A DNA stretch of 64,000 nucleotides, taken from NCBI RefSeq assembly GCF_023008585.1, contig NZ_CP095390.1, positions 2,108,001 to 2,172,000 of the forward strand. Reading direction: 5' to 3'. The translations under genes were made by a program, and so were the position numbers. This document shows, piece after piece, positions 7,751-15,920 of the stretch. The notes under the pieces are model-generated. The model was not told the DNA's origin. It did no database searches and saw nothing but the letters and a program-made list of their open reading frames with translations. Every line of letters begins with the position of its first letter. Positions within the stretch are counted from its first letter, which is position 1. Source of the DNA: Natribaculum breve. Its GTDB lineage: Archaea; Halobacteriota; Halobacteria; Halobacteriales; Natrialbaceae.

Positions 7751-8061
7751 TGTGGTCCGTCGGCTCTCGCGCGCTGTTTCGCCGCGAGGTACTGCGGTTC
7801 GTCCGCCGACCGAAGAACACGTTCATGCCGCCGGCGATCACGAACGTGCTCTACTTCGCCGTCTTCGGCGTCGTCCTCGGCGGTCGGATCGACCAGATCG
7901 CCGGCTTCGACTACACCCTCTTTATCCTCCCCGGGCTGATCGTCCTCGGGACGATCTCGAACGCCTTCGAGAACGCCTCGTTCTCGATCTTCCACGGGCA
8001 GTGGAACGAGTACATCCGAAAACAGAATACTCAAGATTTATCCAAAATTGATACAGCATGA
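7750..8061 (+). pseudogene. ABC-2 permease, truncated native copy
   Basis: 103 residues that match only the first 85 or so residues of an ABC-2 permease, including RREVLRFVRRPKNTFMPPA and SNAFENASFSIFHGQWNEYI. After WNEYI (about 8019) the frame runs into the unrelated tail RKQNTQDLSKIDTA and stops. The break coincides with a sharp change from GC-rich to AT-rich DNA. The full-length homologue that follows starts at an ATGA overlap (8058). A working exporter would need that second protein. Confidence 0.8.
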
Positions 8062-8825
8062 GTGTTGCAAACACACAACTCAAGGCGCTAATCCGGCGAG
8101 AAGTACTCCGGTTCGTCAGACGACCGTATAACACGTTCCTACCTCCGCTAATCACGAATATACTGTACTTCTCCGTGTTTGGGGTTATACTCGGTAGTCG
8201 AATCGGAACAGTAGGTGACGTGACCTATATCCAGTACGTGTTGCCCGGTCTGGTTGTGCTGGGTGCCATGTCGAACGCATTCGAGAATGCATCTTTCAGT
8301 ATATTCCACGGAAGATGGAACGAATATATTCACGAGGTAGTCACGTCCCCACTGTCCCACACCTACACAGTCGTCGGCTACGTGGTATCAAGCGCACTTC
8401 GTGGCATTATCATCGGGTGTCTGATAATCGCTGTTGGCTTTATATTCACATCAATACCCTTCGCACATCCCTTCTACCTGATTAGCTTCGGAGTTGTGAC
8501 CACTACCCTATTCGCCGGGTTGGGAATCATCGGTGGACTCTGGGCAGAAGACTTCGATCATCTGACAGTCATGAATCAATTCCTTCTCCGACCACTGGTT
8601 TTCTTTGGTGCAGTGTTTTACTCATTAGACCAGCTCGAGGGGATAGCCTACACTGTATCACTGTTCAACCCAATGGTCTACATGGTCAATGGGGTTCGTT
8701 ACGGAATGTTAGGATTCACCGAGATAAACCCCAACGTGTCTCTGATCGTGCTTACAGTGGCGACGATAGCTGTTCTATTGATTGATTTAATGTTATTTAA
8801 GCGAGGATATGGGATTTCAGAGTGA
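8058..8825 (+). CDS. ABC-2 permease, AT-rich homologue
   Basis: 255 residues, six membrane helices. It is a full ABC-2 permease with SNAFENASFSIFHGRWNEYIHEV, the NASF motif region, and FFGAVFYSLDQLEG and LFNPMVYMVNGVRYG near the end. It is homologous along the whole N-terminus to the truncated copy at 7750. Its DNA is clearly AT-richer than everything around it, with codons such as ATA and TTA that are rare elsewhere in the window. This points to recent transfer from another haloarchaeon. It probably pairs with the upstream ATPase. Confidence 0.9.
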   Translation: MSVANTQLKALIRREVLRFVRRPYNTFLPPLITNILYFSVFGVILGSRIGTVGDVTYIQYVLPGLVVLGAMSNAFENASFSIFHGRWNEYIHEVVTSPLSHTYTVVGYVVSSALRGIIIGCLIIAVGFIFTSIPFAHPFYLISFGVVTTTLFAGLGIIGGLWAEDFDHLTVMNQFLLRPLVFFGAVFYSLDQLEGIAYTVSLFNPMVYMVNGVRYGMLGFTEINPNVSLIVLTVATIAVLLIDLMLFKRGYGISE

Positions 8826-9017
8826 GGTTGTCAGAAAACCACAAGGTATGGTGAAACCTTCAATATATCACACAGACATATAGGTAAGTTCGTCTCTGAA
8901 CTTTCTGTTTCTGAGTCAGGATTCCCTCACAGAAAGGTTCACACACCCGGTAAAGACCCACAGCTATCGGTATAAGGGGGCGGTAGGGTTTTGCGACTTG
9001 CACTCGAAGGCAGTCGC
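8826..9017. other. AT-rich remainder of the acquired segment
   Basis: No gene is seen. The AT-rich composition continues to about 8985 and then returns to host-like GC. At 8955-8972 it contains a sequence, GACCCACAGCTATCGGTA, followed by TATA, that matches one end of the palindrome at 51785-51864. Confidence 0.6.
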
Positions 9018-9236
9018 ATGCGCGAGTTCCTCGAGTCCGACGTCGGGTTCTACTACGCCATCGGCGTCTTCACGTTCGGGGTGTTCGTCGCCGGGCTCGC
9101 GGTGCTCGTGGTGACGAGCCCGGACGGCGTCGGCACGCGCGAACTGGCGGGCCTCGTCGTGGGCTTTCTCCTGTTCATGTTCGTGTACTTCATCTCGATG
9201 TCGGTCCACCGGTTGCAAGAGGGAGACGGCGCGTAA
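9018..9236 (+). CDS. Small two-helix membrane protein
   Basis: 72 residues from ATG 9018. Two hydrophobic segments (about residues 10-32 and 42-62) are joined by a short polar loop, and the ends are charged. I do not recognise a family. It lies right after the AT-rich segment and is host-like in composition. An upstream TTG at 8991 in frame is less likely. Confidence 0.65.
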   Translation: MREFLESDVGFYYAIGVFTFGVFVAGLAVLVVTSPDGVGTRELAGLVVGFLLFMFVYFISMSVHRLQEGDGA

Positions 9237-9333
9237 ACGGACCCAGGACTGGATAGACGGGCCGAGACCGTCGAATTCAGATCTGTGACGAGTCGGAAGA
9301 GTTATGAGTGGTCGACTGTTCCATTTAGAAGCA

Positions 9334-9528
9334 ATGGCGAAAGGAACCGTTGATTTCTTCAACGACACTGGCGGCTACGGATTCATCTCGACTGAGGACG
9401 CGGACGACGACGTGTTCTTCCACATGGAAGACATCGGCGGCCCGGATCTCGAAGAAGGACAGGAGCTCGAGTTCGACATCGAGCAGGCCCCCAAGGGCCC
9501 GCGCGCGACGAACGTCGAGCGCCTGTAA
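9334..9528 (+). CDS. cspA: Cold-shock domain protein
   Basis: 64 residues from ATG 9334, exactly the length of haloarchaeal CspA proteins. RNP-1-like GGYGFIST and RNP-2-like VFFHMEDI are present, with the N-terminal MAKGTVDFFND typical of the family. It binds single-stranded RNA or DNA in the cytoplasm. An in-frame ATG at 9304 would add ten residues absent from the family. Confidence 0.95.
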   Translation: MAKGTVDFFNDTGGYGFISTEDADDDVFFHMEDIGGPDLEEGQELEFDIEQAPKGPRATNVERL

Positions 9529-9634
9529 GGCGAATTCGCGGTAGTATCGACACTTCAGAACAGTATTTTACACTCGTGAGCGACGCGTCCGTCGACCCCG
9601 AGAGGTTTTGTAATCACAGCGCCCACTCGAGGGT

Positions 9635-10006
9635 ATGTCCGATCCCGAACCGCTGATTCGCGACGGCGACGAAATCGAGTACGAGTCCGTCGACGCTGCC
9701 GACGGCCTGGCCAAGGGCGTCCTGATCGCCGACGAACACGGCGCACCGAACTTCGCGATCCGACGGTTCACGCTCGAGGCCGGCACGGAGGTGCCAAAGC
9801 ACACGAACGAGGTCGAACACGAACAGTACGTCCTCGCGGGCGAGTACGTCGTCGGGCTCGAAGACGAGGAGTACGAGGTGAGCGCGGGCGACTCGCTTCT
9901 GATCCCCGCCGGAACCGTCCACTGGTACCGCAACGAGGGCGACGAGGACGGCGCGTTCATCTGTGCCGTCCCCCACGGCGACGACGAGATCGAACTGCTC
10001 GAGTGA
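9635..10006 (+). CDS. Cupin domain protein
   Basis: 123 residues. The two cupin motifs are visible: PKHTNEVEHEQYVLAGE (His, His, Glu ligands) and AGDSLLIPAGTVHWYRNEG (His ligand). Single-domain cupins are metal-binding enzymes or sensors of wide function. The gene is followed after 15 nt by an iron-box-like palindrome, but nothing shows a functional link. Confidence 0.85.
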   Translation: MSDPEPLIRDGDEIEYESVDAADGLAKGVLIADEHGAPNFAIRRFTLEAGTEVPKHTNEVEHEQYVLAGEYVVGLEDEEYEVSAGDSLLIPAGTVHWYRNEGDEDGAFICAVPHGDDEIELLE

Positions 10007-10020
10007 CCGTCTGGCGGTAG

Positions 10021-10034
10021 TTAGGCCAGCCTAA
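10021..10034. promoter_or_regulatory. DtxR/SirR-type iron box 1
   Basis: TTAGGCCAGCCTAA, a 14-nt palindrome of the TTAGGnnnnCCTAA type bound by DtxR-family metal regulators. It lies 40 nt upstream of the binding-protein gene start. Confidence 0.7.
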
Positions 10035-10054
10035 ATCAGTGCACTTTTCAACTA

Positions 10055-10068
10055 TTAGGCAAGCCTAA
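10055..10068. promoter_or_regulatory. DtxR/SirR-type iron box 2
   Basis: TTAGGCAAGCCTAA, a perfect palindrome ending 5 nt before the ATG at 10074. A bound repressor here would cover the start of the transcript. Confidence 0.75.
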
Positions 10069-10073
10069 ACCGC

Positions 10074-11243
10074 ATGCACACCGACGAACCGACGCGACGT
10101 GCCGTTCTCGCTGGAACGACCACTGTACTCGGCGCTGTAGCCGGCTGTGTCAGCGGCAGGGAGCACGAAGACGAACCGACCGGCGAAGGGTCAACCGACG
10201 ATGGAACCGACGGAAGCTCGAACGGCGATGGAACCGAAGACTCCTACACCGTCACGATGGAACCCGTCGGGACCCTCGAGTTCGACGAACCGCCCCAGCA
10301 GTGGGCGACGTACTTCTCGGGGTACGCCGACATGGGCGTCGCGCTCGGCGTCGGCGACCGCCTCGTCTCGATCGGAAACGCCGGCCGGTACCACACCCGC
10401 TACTACGACGAACTCGAGGGCGTCTCGATCGACGACGACGGCCTCACGCAATTGATCGGCGACGGCGGAATCGACAAGGAGGTGTTCTACGAACTGGACG
10501 CGGACCTCCACGTGATGGATCCGAACTGGCTGATCGAGAACGGCTTCTTCGGACTCGAGCAGTCGGACGTCGACGAGATCGCAGAGAGTGTGGCACCGTT
10601 CTTCGGCAACGTCATCTTCCGGCGGACCGACGAGTGGCACGACTACCGGTACTACTCGCTGTACGAGGCGTTCGAGAAGGTCGCGCAGGTGTTCGATCGG
10701 ACGGAGCGCTACGAGGCGTTCGCCACGCTCCACGACGAATTCCTCGAGCGCGTCCGGGCCGACCTGCCGCCGGCGTCCGAGCGACCGACCGCGTTGCTCG
10801 TCTGGGGTGGCGACGAACCGGAGGCGTTCTCGCCGTACCGGATCGGCGAGGGAACGAGCAAAAAGCAGTGGCGCGATCTCGAGATCGTCGACGCCCTCGA
10901 CGGGACCGGCATCGACGGCCTGAGCACTGACGAGCGCGGTCAGATCGACTACGAGACCATGCTCGAGGTCGATCCGGACGTGTTGCTCGTCCGCGGTCAC
11001 GAGGCGAAGTCCGCCGCCGAGTTCGAGGAGAGCGTACTCGGTTACATGCGCGAGCACCCCGTCGCGAGCAGTCTGACGGCGGTCCAGGAAGGACAGGTCT
11101 TCCGCGGCGGACCGCTCTACCAGGGGCCGATCATCAACCTGTTCACCACGGAACGGGCGGCGACGCAGCTGTACCCGGATCGTTTCGACGGCGAACTGTT
11201 CGATCGCGACCGCGTCGCCGAGATCGTCCGCGGCGAGCTATAG
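10074..11243 (+). CDS. Iron/siderophore-type ABC substrate-binding lipoprotein
   Basis: 389 residues. The N-terminus carries twin Arg (TRRAVLAGT) and the lipobox VAGCVSG, so it is a Tat-exported lipoprotein anchored by its Cys. A Gly/Asp/Thr-rich linker (residues 30-58) precedes the ligand-binding part. The body fits the periplasmic-binding fold of the BtuF/FhuD/FecB class, with VLLVRGHEAKSAAEFEES and PLYQGPIINLFTTERAA near the end. Two TTAGG boxes directly upstream indicate iron control. No permease or ATPase gene adjoins, so it probably works with a transporter encoded elsewhere. Confidence 0.85.
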   Translation: MHTDEPTRRAVLAGTTTVLGAVAGCVSGREHEDEPTGEGSTDDGTDGSSNGDGTEDSYTVTMEPVGTLEFDEPPQQWATYFSGYADMGVALGVGDRLVSIGNAGRYHTRYYDELEGVSIDDDGLTQLIGDGGIDKEVFYELDADLHVMDPNWLIENGFFGLEQSDVDEIAESVAPFFGNVIFRRTDEWHDYRYYSLYEAFEKVAQVFDRTERYEAFATLHDEFLERVRADLPPASERPTALLVWGGDEPEAFSPYRIGEGTSKKQWRDLEIVDALDGTGIDGLSTDERGQIDYETMLEVDPDVLLVRGHEAKSAAEFEESVLGYMREHPVASSLTAVQEGQVFRGGPLYQGPIINLFTTERAATQLYPDRFDGELFDRDRVAEIVRGEL

Positions 11244-11696
11244 CTTGGCCTCGAGTTGTCGAGAGACGACGTCGTCCTCGAAGGGGCCGGTCCCTCGCGA
11301 GAGGTGGACGACGGGTGCGTTCTCCATGCGGAGCCACTCGCCGTCGCGGTTGCCACTGAGCGTGACGGTCGACTCGGATCGGGGGAGACCGTTCGCCCGC
11401 CGCTTTGCCGTCGGTTCGCGTGTGTGTGCGACCTCGAGCGACGAACCAGCGGCCTCGTAGACGACGAACCGATACTCCGGCCGGTCGGGATCGGGGTCGG
11501 CGAGGGCCTCGTGGTATCGGCCGGCGGCTCTGGCGGCACGTCGGGCGTCGACCGGGGAGTCGAACCGCGCGTCGTCTATCGGGGCTGGAGCGCGGCCAGT
11601 CAGCGCGCACGCGACGACGTACTGACCGTCGGCTGTCGCGAGTTCGTCGACGATGTGGCAGGCACGACGGAGCGTCGTAGACACGGTCGACCACAT
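11238..11696 (-). CDS. Conserved haloarchaeal protein next to the iron lipoprotein
   Basis: 152 residues, cytoplasmic, no membrane segment. I do not recognise a well-studied domain. Visible features are an N-terminal helical stretch (TLRRACHIVDELATADGQYVV) and a central ARRAARAAGRYHEALADPD helix. The gene is tail-to-tail with the lipoprotein gene and overlaps it by 6 nt. An iron box abuts its start codon. Inference: an iron-regulated partner of the uptake system. Confidence 0.6.
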   Translation of the reverse strand: MWSTVSTTLRRACHIVDELATADGQYVVACALTGRAPAPIDDARFDSPVDARRAARAAGRYHEALADPDPDRPEYRFVVYEAAGSSLEVAHTREPTAKRRANGLPRSESTVTLSGNRDGEWLRMENAPVVHLSRGTGPFEDDVVSRQLEAKL

Positions 11697-11698
11697 GT

Positions 11699-11712
11699 TT
11701 AGGCCCTCCTAA
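11699..11712. promoter_or_regulatory. DtxR/SirR-type iron box 3
   Basis: TTAGGCCCTCCTAA, 2 nt upstream of the ATG (11696) of the leftward gene. The half-sites are intact and the centre differs from boxes 1 and 2. Confidence 0.65.
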
Positions 11713-11763
11713 AAGTTTTCGAAGTGAAATCATCGTCGGTCTCGTGAATCGATATGCCTAGTA

Positions 11764-11777
11764 TTAGGCTCACCTAA
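11764..11777. promoter_or_regulatory. DtxR/SirR-type iron box 4
   Basis: TTAGGCTCACCTAA, 65 nt from box 3 (start to start). It could serve the leftward gene as a second operator or affect the rightward helicase transcript. Confidence 0.6.
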
Positions 11778-11986
11778 CGATCGAAGGGCTTAGGCGAGTC
11801 GAAATCGTGAAAGCTCGAGAGACGGCCGACACGGTGTACCGGCCTTTCTGTCGGGGAGCCCCCGATCTCCCCGGGGACCTGCGCGCACAGAGCACGACGG
11901 TCACCCATCGAAGAGTGAGCGCAAAACGGGGTCGCACACGGCCGAGTCCGAACCGCTCAAGTAGACCAACCCACTACGAGAGACCA

Positions 11987-14041
11987 GTGTCACAGCAGGT
12001 CCAGGACGTCGAGACGCTGTTCTGTCACGAGATCGGTGACGACTACCTCGTGGTCGTCGAGCGGGACGGCGAGCGGCTGTTCCGGGCGAAACTCGGTATC
12101 TCGGAGACCTCGGCGGGACCCCGTCCGACGAAGTTTCGCATCAAGCGCGGCTCGAGCGAGGAACCCCGCCAGCCCGACGAGTTCGTCGAACTCGCCCGTC
12201 GCGCAGAGCGCATCCGCATCTCCGAACAGACGTCTCCCGAGGGCCGGGCGGAGCTCACGGAGATGTTCGACGGCTACCAGCTCGAGGCCAAGACCGTCAG
12301 GACCTGCCGGTACTGTGCCTCCGCCGGTCGGTACTCGCCGATCACCACCGAGACGGCCGTCAAGGACGGCAACGACTGGATCTGCCGGGACTGTGCCCGC
12401 CAGGAACTCGAGCGACAGCTCTCCTACACCGGCGAGGTGACCGGCGCGGCCAAAGAGCGACTCGAGGAGCTGATGCTCGAGGTCCAGGACCTCGAGCGGA
12501 TCGTCAACCTGCTCAAAGGTCAGCTCGACCCCGATCTGACGAAGTTCGACACGATCAGCGCGACGGTCGACGACGTCGATCCCGTCCGGGTCGACTCGCT
12601 CAATCTGCATCCGGGACTCCAGACCCTGCTCGAGGATCGCTTCGAGACGCTGCTTCCCGTCCAGAGTCTCTCCGTCGAGAACGGCCTCTTCGAGGGCGAC
12701 GACCAGCTCGTCGTGTCGGCGACCGCGACCGGGAAGACGCTCGTAGGGGAGATGGCCGGCATCAACCGCGTGTTAAACGGGAAGGGGAAGATGCTCTTTC
12801 TCGTCCCGCTCGTCGCGCTCGCCAACCAGAAGTACGGGGACTTCCAGGAGGAGTACGGCCACCTCGTCGACGTCACCCTCCGGGTCGGCGCGAGCCGGAT
12901 CAACGACGACGGCGAACGGTTCGACCCCGGCGCGGACGTGATCGTCGGCACCTACGAGGGGATCGACCACGCCCTCCGGACGGGCAAGGACATGGGCGAC
13001 ATCGGCACCGTCGTCATCGACGAGGTCCACACCCTAAAGGAGGACGAGCGTGGCCACCGACTCGACGGGCTCGTCTCGCGACTCAAGTACACCTGCGAGC
13101 GTCGCGCCGAGAAACGCGACGACTACGGCGGTGCCCAGTGGATCTACCTCTCGGCGACCGTCGGCAACCCCGAACAGCTCGCGGGCGCACTCGAGTCGAA
13201 GCTCATCGAGTTCGAGGAACGGCCAGTACCGATCGAACGGCACGTCACCTTCGCCGACGGCCAGGAGAAGGTTCGCGTCGAGAACAAACTCGTCAAACGC
13301 GAGTTCGACACGAAGTCCTCGAAGGGATACCGGGGCCAGACGATCATCTTCACCAACTCCCGACGGCGGTGTCACGAGATCAGCCGGAAACTCGAGTACT
13401 CCGCCGCGCCGTATCACGCCGGACTCGATCACAGACGACGCAAGACCGTCGAACGAAAGTTCGCCGATCAGGATCTCGCGGCCGTCGTCACGACCGCAGC
13501 ACTCGCGGCGGGCGTGGACTTCCCGGCCTCGCAGGTCGTCTTCGACTCGCTCGCGATGGGCATCGAGTGGCTCTCGGTCCAGGAGTTCCACCAGATGCTC
13601 GGTCGAGCGGGCCGGCCGGACTACCACGACGAGGGGAAAGTGTACGTGCTGGTCGAACCCGACTGCACGTACCACAACTCGATGGAGATGACCGAAGACG
13701 AGGTCGCGTTCAAACTCCTCAAAGGCGAGATGGAACCGGTGATGACCCGCTACGACGAGGACGCCGCCGTCGAGGAGACGCTCGCGAACGTCACGGTCGG
13801 CGGCAAGGCCGCGAAGCGACTCAACGACCGCATGCTCGGCGAGGTGCCGACCAAACACGCCGTCGGAAAGCTCCTCCAGTACGAGTTCATCGACGGATTC
13901 GAACCGACGCCGCTGGGACGCGTCGTCACGGAACACTTCCTGTCGCCAGGCGAGGCGTTCACGCTGGTCGACGGCATCCGCAAGGACGCCCATCCCTACG
14001 ACCTCGTCGCGGACATCGAACTCCGGGACGCCGACCTTTAA
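11987..14041 (+). CDS. DEAD/DEAH-box helicase with N-terminal zinc finger
   Basis: 684 residues with the start set at GTG 11987. The N-terminal 230 residues are special to haloarchaea and hold a zinc finger, CRYC (107-110) and CRDC (133-136), followed by a helical linker. The helicase core has Walker A in SATATGKTLVGE (about 243-254), DEVH at about 345, motif III SATVGN and, in the second RecA domain, QMLGRAGRP. This is a superfamily 2 helicase close to the Hel308/Lhr-like group and would act on DNA or RNA in the cytoplasm. The frame upstream to 11807 is open but not protein-like. Confidence 0.85.
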   Translation: MSQQVQDVETLFCHEIGDDYLVVVERDGERLFRAKLGISETSAGPRPTKFRIKRGSSEEPRQPDEFVELARRAERIRISEQTSPEGRAELTEMFDGYQLEAKTVRTCRYCASAGRYSPITTETAVKDGNDWICRDCARQELERQLSYTGEVTGAAKERLEELMLEVQDLERIVNLLKGQLDPDLTKFDTISATVDDVDPVRVDSLNLHPGLQTLLEDRFETLLPVQSLSVENGLFEGDDQLVVSATATGKTLVGEMAGINRVLNGKGKMLFLVPLVALANQKYGDFQEEYGHLVDVTLRVGASRINDDGERFDPGADVIVGTYEGIDHALRTGKDMGDIGTVVIDEVHTLKEDERGHRLDGLVSRLKYTCERRAEKRDDYGGAQWIYLSATVGNPEQLAGALESKLIEFEERPVPIERHVTFADGQEKVRVENKLVKREFDTKSSKGYRGQTIIFTNSRRRCHEISRKLEYSAAPYHAGLDHRRRKTVERKFADQDLAAVVTTAALAAGVDFPASQVVFDSLAMGIEWLSVQEFHQMLGRAGRPDYHDEGKVYVLVEPDCTYHNSMEMTEDEVAFKLLKGEMEPVMTRYDEDAAVEETLANVTVGGKAAKRLNDRMLGEVPTKHAVGKLLQYEFIDGFEPTPLGRVVTEHFLSPGEAFTLVDGIRKDAHPYDLVADIELRDADL

Positions 14042-14167
14042 GACGAGCACAGCCGCGGGGATCGGGTCCCCGAGACCTCGAATGTCGCACTGTCGGGTGT
14101 AGACGTGTATCGGGACAGCCGCGAATCGTCGTGCGGTTGCCCCGGTACTGACCGATAGCGGTCCGTG

Positions 14168-14425
14168 TCAGGGAACGAACGCGACGCCGAACACCGACAG
14201 CAGGATGACCAGCACCGCGCCCGGAACGCCGCCCAGCGCGACGATGAGCAAGGCGACCGCGGTGAGCGCGACCTCGAGTCCGAAAAGCGCCTCGGCGAGA
14301 AAGAGGACGAGCAGTCCGACGGCCGCGTTGACGATGAAGGGCTTTACGGTGCGGATGATCCTCGTCGCACCGACGAAGAGGGCGAGGACGAACAGCAGGA
14401 GGGCGACCTCGAGGCCAGTAACCAT
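14168..14425 (-). CDS. BofA family membrane protein
   Basis: 85 residues from ATG 14425, nearly all hydrophobic, with three membrane helices. The conserved stretch KPFIVNAAVGLLVLFLAE and the ending LGGVPGAVLVILLSVFGVAF are typical of pro-sigmaK-processing-inhibitor BofA-like proteins. In archaea the role is unknown; in Bacillus BofA inhibits a membrane protease. Confidence 0.85.
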   Translation of the reverse strand: MVTGLEVALLLFVLALFVGATRIIRTVKPFIVNAAVGLLVLFLAEALFGLEVALTAVALLIVALGGVPGAVLVILLSVFGVAFVP

Positions 14426-14470
14426 AGGGACCCGTACGATCGGAGGCGGCAAAATCGTTCCGCGACGGAA

Positions 14471-14483
14471 CGAAACCCTTTAT
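14471..14483 (+). promoter_or_regulatory. BRE/TATA of tRNA-Pro
   Basis: CGAAACCCTTTAT lies 26 nt upstream of the tRNA-Pro 5' end. The purine-rich BRE and T/A-rich TATA box are at the standard archaeal spacing. Confidence 0.7.
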
Positions 14484-14508
14484 GGCCACCACCCGAAAGT
14501 ACGAGTGC

Positions 14509-14581
14509 GGGACCGTGGGTTAGCCTGGTATACTTCGGGCCTTGGGTGCCCGTGACCCCGGTTCAAATCCGGGCGGTCCCA
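14509..14581 (+). tRNA. tRNA-Pro (anticodon TGG)
   Basis: A full cloverleaf with acceptor stem GGGACCG/CGGTCCC, anticodon stem CGGGC/GCCCG around CTTGGGT (anticodon TGG) and T arm CCCGG-TTCAAAT-CCGGG. The discriminator A is at 14581 and CCA is not encoded. Unlike the other two plus-strand tRNAs here, it has no tail copies behind it. Confidence 0.96.
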
Positions 14582-14698
14582 CTCGTTCTGTCGCAGGCGA
14601 TCGACGCAGTTAGGTCAGGAGAGCGCGGCACCGACCGCTAGCGGCGGCGTGGCAACTCGAAACCGATCGAATACAGCCACACTATTATCAGCTCGATA

Positions 14699-14821
14699 AT
14701 ACACCGAATTTATGACCCGCGTAGTAGAACCGGGCGAACGTCCGGGTCGAAGAGGCCACACCTCCACCACCTACCGTTTTCGACCCGGACGTTCCCACTA
14801 CGACAGTTATGGACATAAGTA
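14699..14821. repeat. Palindromic element, MITE-like
   Basis: A perfect 16-bp inverted repeat, GAACGTCCGGGTCGAA at 14736-14751 and its complement at 14779-14794, encloses a 27-nt loop. Outside it the arms stay partly complementary (CGTAGT on both sides) and the ends read ATAC at 14699 and GTAT at 14819-14822. The end sequence GGACATAAGTA is shared with the left end of the IS630-type element at 2032. I read it as a non-autonomous relative; a simple attenuator hairpin is the alternative. Confidence 0.55.
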
Positions 14822-15007
14822 TTGGTGACGGACATCTGCATCGACGTCGACCGACCTCGACGACTGCAGACGGCTTTCACTCGAGAGACGGGACACTCCT
14901 CAAGGAGCAGTAGCAGTCGTCCACCTGTCGGCGGGGTGCCAGAGAGTGCGACCTGCGATTCGGTAGTCGACGGGATCACACTCGCGAACGCTCGCGTCTG
15001 TACTGGA

Positions 15008-15136
15008 TCAGTCGGCGAGGACGAACTCCGCCGCCTGACACCGGGGGCACTCGTCTTTGCCGACTGGCCTCGGGCCACAGCTCTCGAAGCCGAGAAGAAC
15101 GAGCCCGCAGGTCGTGCACTCGACGTTGACAGGCAC
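15008..15136 (-). CDS. Small zinc-ribbon protein (42 aa)
   Basis: A 42-residue frame from GTG 15136 to TGA 15008-15010. It has two cysteine pairs, CTTCG near residue 7 and CPRCQ near residue 31, in the pattern of the small CPxCG-type zinc-finger proteins common in haloarchaea. The flanks are non-coding and the frame keeps a clear third-position GC bias. It is likely expressed as a small regulatory or folding-linked protein; the exact role is unknown. Confidence 0.65.
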   Translation of the reverse strand: MPVNVECTTCGLVLLGFESCGPRPVGKDECPRCQAAEFVLAD

Positions 15137-15510
15137 ACGTACACAACACCGTCGAAGATCATATACCTTGTTCCGTTTGCCAAACTCGGCATGATAACTG
15201 ATCTACAGATCCAGCCCCGTAGCGAGAAGTCGAATTCTGTTCAACTGCTCTGTCGCTTCCTCCGGTGAGGTCACACCGACGCCTCGGACGACGCGGTCCC
15301 GCCTCGATCACACTCGAGCAGCGAGTACGCGAATGGTCACGATCGCCGTCAGAGCGTACAAGAAAATCGATCGGCGCCGCCACTCCCAGTTCCTGTCAGC
15401 CAGTGGGTGCTGGCCAGGTACACCTGCGACGACTCGAGTGTTGACTGTTTCCCCGAATTGCAGTGGCTGAAAGAGACGAACAGCCACGTCGGGCGTGAGG
15501 TCCCGACGAT
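15137..15510. other. Intergenic with a possible gene remnant
   Basis: No intact gene is seen. On the minus strand about 15308-15410 encodes a plausible C-terminal end, DRNWEWRRRSIFLYALTAI, one charged block followed by a membrane helix, but it lacks a convincing start or upstream domain. I take it as a decayed membrane-protein gene at low confidence. Confidence 0.35.
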
Positions 15511-15741
15511 CTACAGCGGGCGACGGTATCCGCAGGCTGGACACTCGAGGACCCCGTCGCGCATCAACAGCAGACTCCGCTGGCATTTCGTACAGGGTCC
15601 CGCGACCGAGACGTTGGCGGCGTCGGTGGCGATCGCGGACAGCGTTCGCTCGAGTTGTTCGAGGCGAAGCTGGAGCGTTTCGACCTGTTCGGTGAGGTCG
15701 GTGCGTGACCGGTATCGGGGCGTGAGACGGCGCGAGATCAT
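15511..15741 (-). CDS. Coiled-coil zinc-ribbon protein
   Basis: 76 residues from ATG 15741. An N-terminal helix with coiled-coil heptads (LTEQVETLQLRLEQLERTL) leads to a C-terminal zinc ribbon, CTKC and CPACGY. It ends in YRRPL. It is divergent from mcm with about 180 nt between. The pattern fits a small nucleic-acid-binding or adaptor protein; I do not recognise a named family. Confidence 0.7.
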   Translation of the reverse strand: MISRRLTPRYRSRTDLTEQVETLQLRLEQLERTLSAIATDAANVSVAGPCTKCQRSLLLMRDGVLECPACGYRRPL

Positions 15742-15880
15742 CGCTCCACGTAGACCGCGCACGGGCAAAACGGTCGCTGTTAAGGGTCGGTCGTGACGAC
15801 AGTCGACCGATCGAACTCGTCGGCGACTCGTCGCGACCGGGGGCATCGAACGCGACGCCGCGATCACTTTCGGGGCGGTA

Positions 15881-15894
15881 TACGACCTTTTATA
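15881..15894 (+). promoter_or_regulatory. TATA region of mcm
   Basis: TACGACCTTTTATA lies with its T/A-rich core about 27-33 nt before the ATG at 15921, so the transcript would be leaderless or nearly so, as is common in haloarchaea. Confidence 0.55.
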
Positions 15895-15920
15895 GCCAGT
15901 GGCGACCCTAGGCCAGTGCA

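Noticed and set aside
15308..15586. A 92-codon frame ending in a membrane helix.
   Set aside because: Only the last 30 residues look like protein and there is no suitable start, so I list it as a possible remnant, not a gene.
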